The notes under the pieces were generated by a model. That model did no database searches. It had not been told where the DNA came from and saw only the letters and a program-made list of their open reading frames with translations. This document shows positions 60,313 through 64,000 of a DNA stretch of 64,000 bases, in pieces. The DNA is taken from NCBI RefSeq assembly GCF_002288925.2, contig NW_022098021.1:28733316-28797315 (forward strand), read 5' to 3'. The DNA comes from Delphinapterus leucas (lineage: Eukaryota > Chordata > Mammalia > Artiodactyla > Monodontidae). The first letter of the stretch is position 1; every line of letters begins with the position of its first letter. Both the position numbers and the translations under genes were made by a program.

Positions 60313-60367
60313 ACAGATTTAGGTGATTGTAATTTCATCACAGATTAAGGTGATTGTAATTTTGGAA
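60313..60367. repeat. 27-bp imperfect tandem duplication
   Basis: CACAGATTTAGGTGATTGTA is followed 27 bases later by CACAGATTAAGGTGATTGTA, each then continuing ATTT. Only a few bases differ. Confidence 0.8.
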
Positions 60368-60829
60368 ACATTATTTTGACCCAAGCTGTGCATGGTCATG
60401 TCTATATATAAAGATGGACAAAATTGTCTCCTTGATGAAATATAATAGATGAGAGATTAACTAATTTTATTCTCTTTCACTCTTTCTTCTTTCATTCTGT
60501 TTTTTTTGCTTTTGTTTTTGCTGACTCCCTTACACATTCAACAAGATCATAGGACCCTTTGACTTTAGTTTAATTCAAATACTTTAAGAATAAGGCAACT
60601 ATCACTTTATTTGCAGCATTGCTTTCTCTGTGAAGTTTATTTGATCTGCTACTTGTACTTAGTTTCTTCCATGAAATACTGTATAGTTTTGTTATATTTT
60701 ATGTTGTATTTTTATCTATTATTATATCAAAACCAAAAGTGTATATGTATTTTATTGGTTGAGAGGTAAATGTTCAGTTTGCTCATCTTTGTTTTTAAGT
60801 TACTAACTTGGGGAAAATTATGTGGCAGG

Positions 60830-60945
60830 TAGAAAGTTGATCACTTTGCATGCATTTTCTCTATTAAGGCCATTATACAGATAAGAACTGAGACTTAGAG
60901 ATATGATTATGTGATTTGAATAAGATACCAAGGCTAACTACGTAA
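60830..60945. repeat. MIR-like SINE fragment
   Basis: TGCATGCATTTTCTCTATTA, then CATTATACAGATAAGAACTG, then AGACTTAGAGATATGATTAT. It follows the MIR core order. Confidence 0.6.
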
Positions 60946-62626
60946 GAGTGACCAAATACTGGATAATTGGACTGTGCATCATTGAATCAACAAGATACAA
61001 ACATAACTAGTGATCTTGGCATAAATGTAGTGGACTGGCATTCATAGGTAGAGATATATAATCCCAAGACAGGGCCAAAGCAAGAATTTTAAATAGAAGA
61101 AAATTCACAAGAATGAGATTCATATGCATTTAGGAATAGAGTTAAGTATAGGGGTTGAATAATTTTGTTTTTTTAAATTTTTTTCCTAGAAACATTCATC
61201 TCTTTTACATATATTTTGATACATTTCTGTAACCATAGCATGCAATTTCCTACTTGACCCTGTGTGTACAAAAAAAATGTGTTCAGCAACATAAACTTTA
61301 GAAAGTACATGTGGAATATAAACCTGTATAATCTATTTACACTAACAATTATTTGATTATCCCATTCAATTAAATAACCATTCTTACTTTTAAATGTAAA
61401 TATATAATTTTTTTTTATTTTTACTTAAAACTTTTAACATAATGTGAAGTAATATAGCTTTACAGTAATATTTTTATGTAAAGCAGCTACCTTTCTTTAA
61501 CTAGTTACTCTTTTCCAAATTTCACTTTTTTTCTTCCTGGGTATACTTATGTCAATTAACAAACTCCTCACATTTCCCCTCATCTAGTTTAAATAAAGTT
61601 AATAATTTATTTATACCCATTTTAATGTAATAAAACATTAATTATATTTTCTAGAGGAGATTTGTCTCCTTGTATCTTTAATAGTATCCTGAAAAGTTAT
61701 TAATTGCCTAAGGTGAATTTAAATACAAATTAGAATGTAAAAACTAAAAAGAAAAAAAATGTAATAAATACCTCCCAAATGACTGATACAATTAACATTA
61801 AGTTGTTCAATTAATATTTTCAATATTGCTTACTAATGCTTTTGCTTTAAATAGCATTTAATATTTAGGAATTAATTTTATGACATAAATTTTAAAACCA
61901 TCATAAGCATAAGATCTCATAACTGAAAAAATTTCTTATACAATACTTAAGAAATTAAAATGGGGTATTTATAGCATAATATTAAAACCTCTAAATATTT
62001 AAGCTCACATCTAGCAATAGACAAAAAGAAGAAAGTAATATGTGAAAGATAATTTTGAAACATAAAGAGAGTGAATTAGAAAGATTTTGTACATAAATAC
62101 ATGGAAATATTTTCTAAATATACTTGTGCCTTAATAATGCTTCTGGAAAATTTGACTGGCATTCAATTTATGAAGTTCCTTTTACTGTAAGAATGACTTG
62201 TTATTATTTTTTAATGAATGTTCATTTCTTATTCCCTTATATACATTAAATTATCTCATAAAATTTCAGTTGCATACTATAATGAATTATAGTTTGAGAA
62301 ACATGTCATGTTGCCAGTCTCAAAAGTGTTCTGGCTCATTGATTTTTATATCTTACTAGTATAATTTGTTTAATTCATAATGTTATATAAATAATTTTAT
62401 TGTTATTATCAGAACAGAAATTTAGGGTATTCCAAAACAATATAAATCTAAAGGTAAATCAAATATTGACTTTGATGAGTATTTAATTGAGATAAATTCA
62501 TATCTAATATAAATAAAAATATTTTAGTGATTAGAAGATATGGAAATAGAAATCTAATCTTCAATGTGAAACAATAATTAAGGATTAAAAAAGTGTCTTT
62601 TATATATATAATCATAGTCAATGATT

Positions 62627-62733
62627 ATTTTTTGAATTTTATTTATTTTTTTTATACAGAGGTTCTTATTAGTTATCCATTTTATATGTATTAGTGTATA
62701 TATGTCAATCCCAATCTCCCAATTCATCAATAA
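62627..62733 (-). mobile_element. Short L1 3' end with target duplication
   Basis: About 107 bases: an AT-rich tail, then TACAGAGGTTCTTATTAGTT, ATCCATTTTATATGTATTAG and TGTCAATCCCAATCTCCCAA. This is a known type of L1 3'UTR, here extremely 5'-truncated. TCAATGATT at 62618-62626 recurs at 62734-62742. Confidence 0.75.
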
Positions 62734-62742
62734 TCAATGATT

Positions 62743-63004
62743 TTAATTGCCTGTTCTACACTTAATTATGATCCAACCTTAATTTGTTTTCAATAACATT
62801 GGAAATAGCAACTGTAGAATGGTATATTAAGCCTGACCATAAAACCTCATATTTAATAACCAACGGATATGAATGGATAAATGTCATATTCCAACATTTT
62901 ATAAGAAGAGAGAAAATGTAAAGTCACTTCATGTCATTTTACTACAATAACTAAGACTGAATAAAATAAAAAACTATATACTGCTGAAACTTTGGCACAT
63001 ATTA

Positions 63005-63040
<36 letters not shown>

Positions 63041-64000
63041 GACAGAAAGTTAAAATATGTTAAATTATGTTACTAGTTTTGAACATTCAAAGAAGAGCAC
63101 ATCTGAATTACATATAATTAATTCAGAAAATATCATTAACTAGCAACTTGTCTTAGTTATAGGGATGATAAAAGGAAAATAAGATTTGGTAATTTTCCAC
63201 ATAGTATTTGTGGACCAGCAAGGAAGAAAGAGATTAGGCTTGCAAAAAAAGAATTGGAGTAAATTTTGTTGCTCGAAGGAGGAACTGACTTCCCCTTAAA
63301 AGAGGATCTAGAAGCTAGAGGAAGAATGAACACATCTAGAGAGTAAATTAAGGCTGGTTTACCTGTTTCATAATGACTGAGAAGGGAGAAGAACATGGAA
63401 GTTGTCTAAGAAGAGGATAGGGTCTAAATTTAAATGAAAAGCTAATCAAAAATACTATTAAACTTTAATACAAATGAAGTTTTGCAAGGAGCTCACTTTT
63501 AATGTTCTTTACAAATTAATTTAACAAATATATATGTCCATGTCCAATATATGAATAGCCCAAGTATTATTCATAGTTCCAATTTGCATATTCAAAATCT
63601 AAAATGTTTTCAAGACTTCATAAATTCCATTGAGTTATGATAGAGTTTTAAAGGGATGTCAAACTCTTCCCTTTGCAATAATTTCTGACACCTATAATCA
63701 TGGAAAAGAAGTCAAATCTTTATTTTCTTATAATAGAATATTAATATTGAAGACACATTTCATTCTGTTTTTTCCCCAAGGTAACCATTTCCAGTGGCTT
63801 CTTTTTTTCTCTATTCCTTTTTCGTAGTCCACCCCACTTTGTTTCTCTTTAATCCATTACATGTATTCTCATATCAAATCTTTTACCTTTTTCACTGTCT
63901 CTCTCAATTCTCTCTTTCCGTTCCCTAGCTATATATTGGTTATAAAATTAGAAAAATAACCTGGTTCCCACCTAATTAATGACATGAAATTCATTGTTTG
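62743..64000. other. Unique AT-rich sequence to window end
   Basis: No gene or repeat family recognised apart from a (TG)n array. Frames at 63396-63157 and 63630-63827 have no recognisable domain. Confidence 0.5.
63006..63040. repeat. (TG)n(TA)n microsatellite
   Basis: About 12-13 TG units followed by a short TATATATA run. Confidence 0.9.

Larger units (their letters stand above)
57803..62617. other. Mostly unique AT-rich DNA
   Basis: No gene recognised. Contains (TA)n at about 58697-58721, a short ATT run at about 58407-58425, a local 27-bp tandem duplication at 60313-60367 and a MIR-like relic at 60830-60945. Confidence 0.5.

Overview
The window is non-coding nuclear DNA from a mammal, almost certainly a cetacean (whale or dolphin). 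The main evidence is the repeat set. At least eight copies of one tRNA-derived SINE are present, counting two that sit in duplicated sequence. Its head starts GGGCTTCCCTGGTGGCGCAG and carries pol III A- and B-box motifs, which matches the CHR family of cetaceans and hippos, abundant in whales. L1 elements of a young cetartiodactyl/cetacean type are also present, as are older artiodactyl-type L1, mammalian MIR and L2, a MaLR solo LTR and a hAT DNA transposon. I found no host protein-coding gene, tRNA or rRNA gene, CRISPR array or prokaryotic feature. Every long open frame I recognise is a decayed L1 ORF1/ORF2 fragment or lies inside a SINE.

Layout. 1-6.9 kb is AT-rich unique DNA with one 724-bp hAT-type element (864-1587, 8-bp target duplication) and one MIR. 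6.9-45.4 kb is a nested L1 cluster, in this order: a 5'-truncated minus-strand L1 (6938-~11740); a small L1 3' end carrying two SINEs; a minus-strand L1 (14008-18003) that looks like a retrotransposed spliced L1 transcript and also has a second internal deletion; an older artiodactyl-type L1 and an ancient L1 tail; a near full-length minus-strand L1 interrupted by an exact 6,813-bp tandem duplication (21031-27843 and 27844-34656); then, about 2 kb beyond its 5' end, a full-length plus-strand L1 (38132-45390) with a clear target-site duplication. 45.4-64 kb is mostly unique AT-rich DNA with scattered MIR/L2 remnants, a MaLR solo LTR (~51.65-52.01 kb), a 5'-inverted (twin-primed) old L1 (~54.67-56.30 kb), one internally deleted SINE (57.6 kb), a short L1 3' end (62.6 kb) and several microsatellites.

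No genes here work together. The biology is retrotransposition history: L1 ORF2 machinery copied both L1 and SINE RNAs, and nesting gives a relative order of events. The observations most worth checking are the exact 6.8-kb tandem duplication ending at a (GAAA)14 array (very recent, or an assembly artefact), the L1 that lacks a 5'UTR segment with GT-AG ends, and the head-to-head pair of ~7-kb L1s. I did not find a convincing new functional system. All family names come from recognition by eye, not from a database search.
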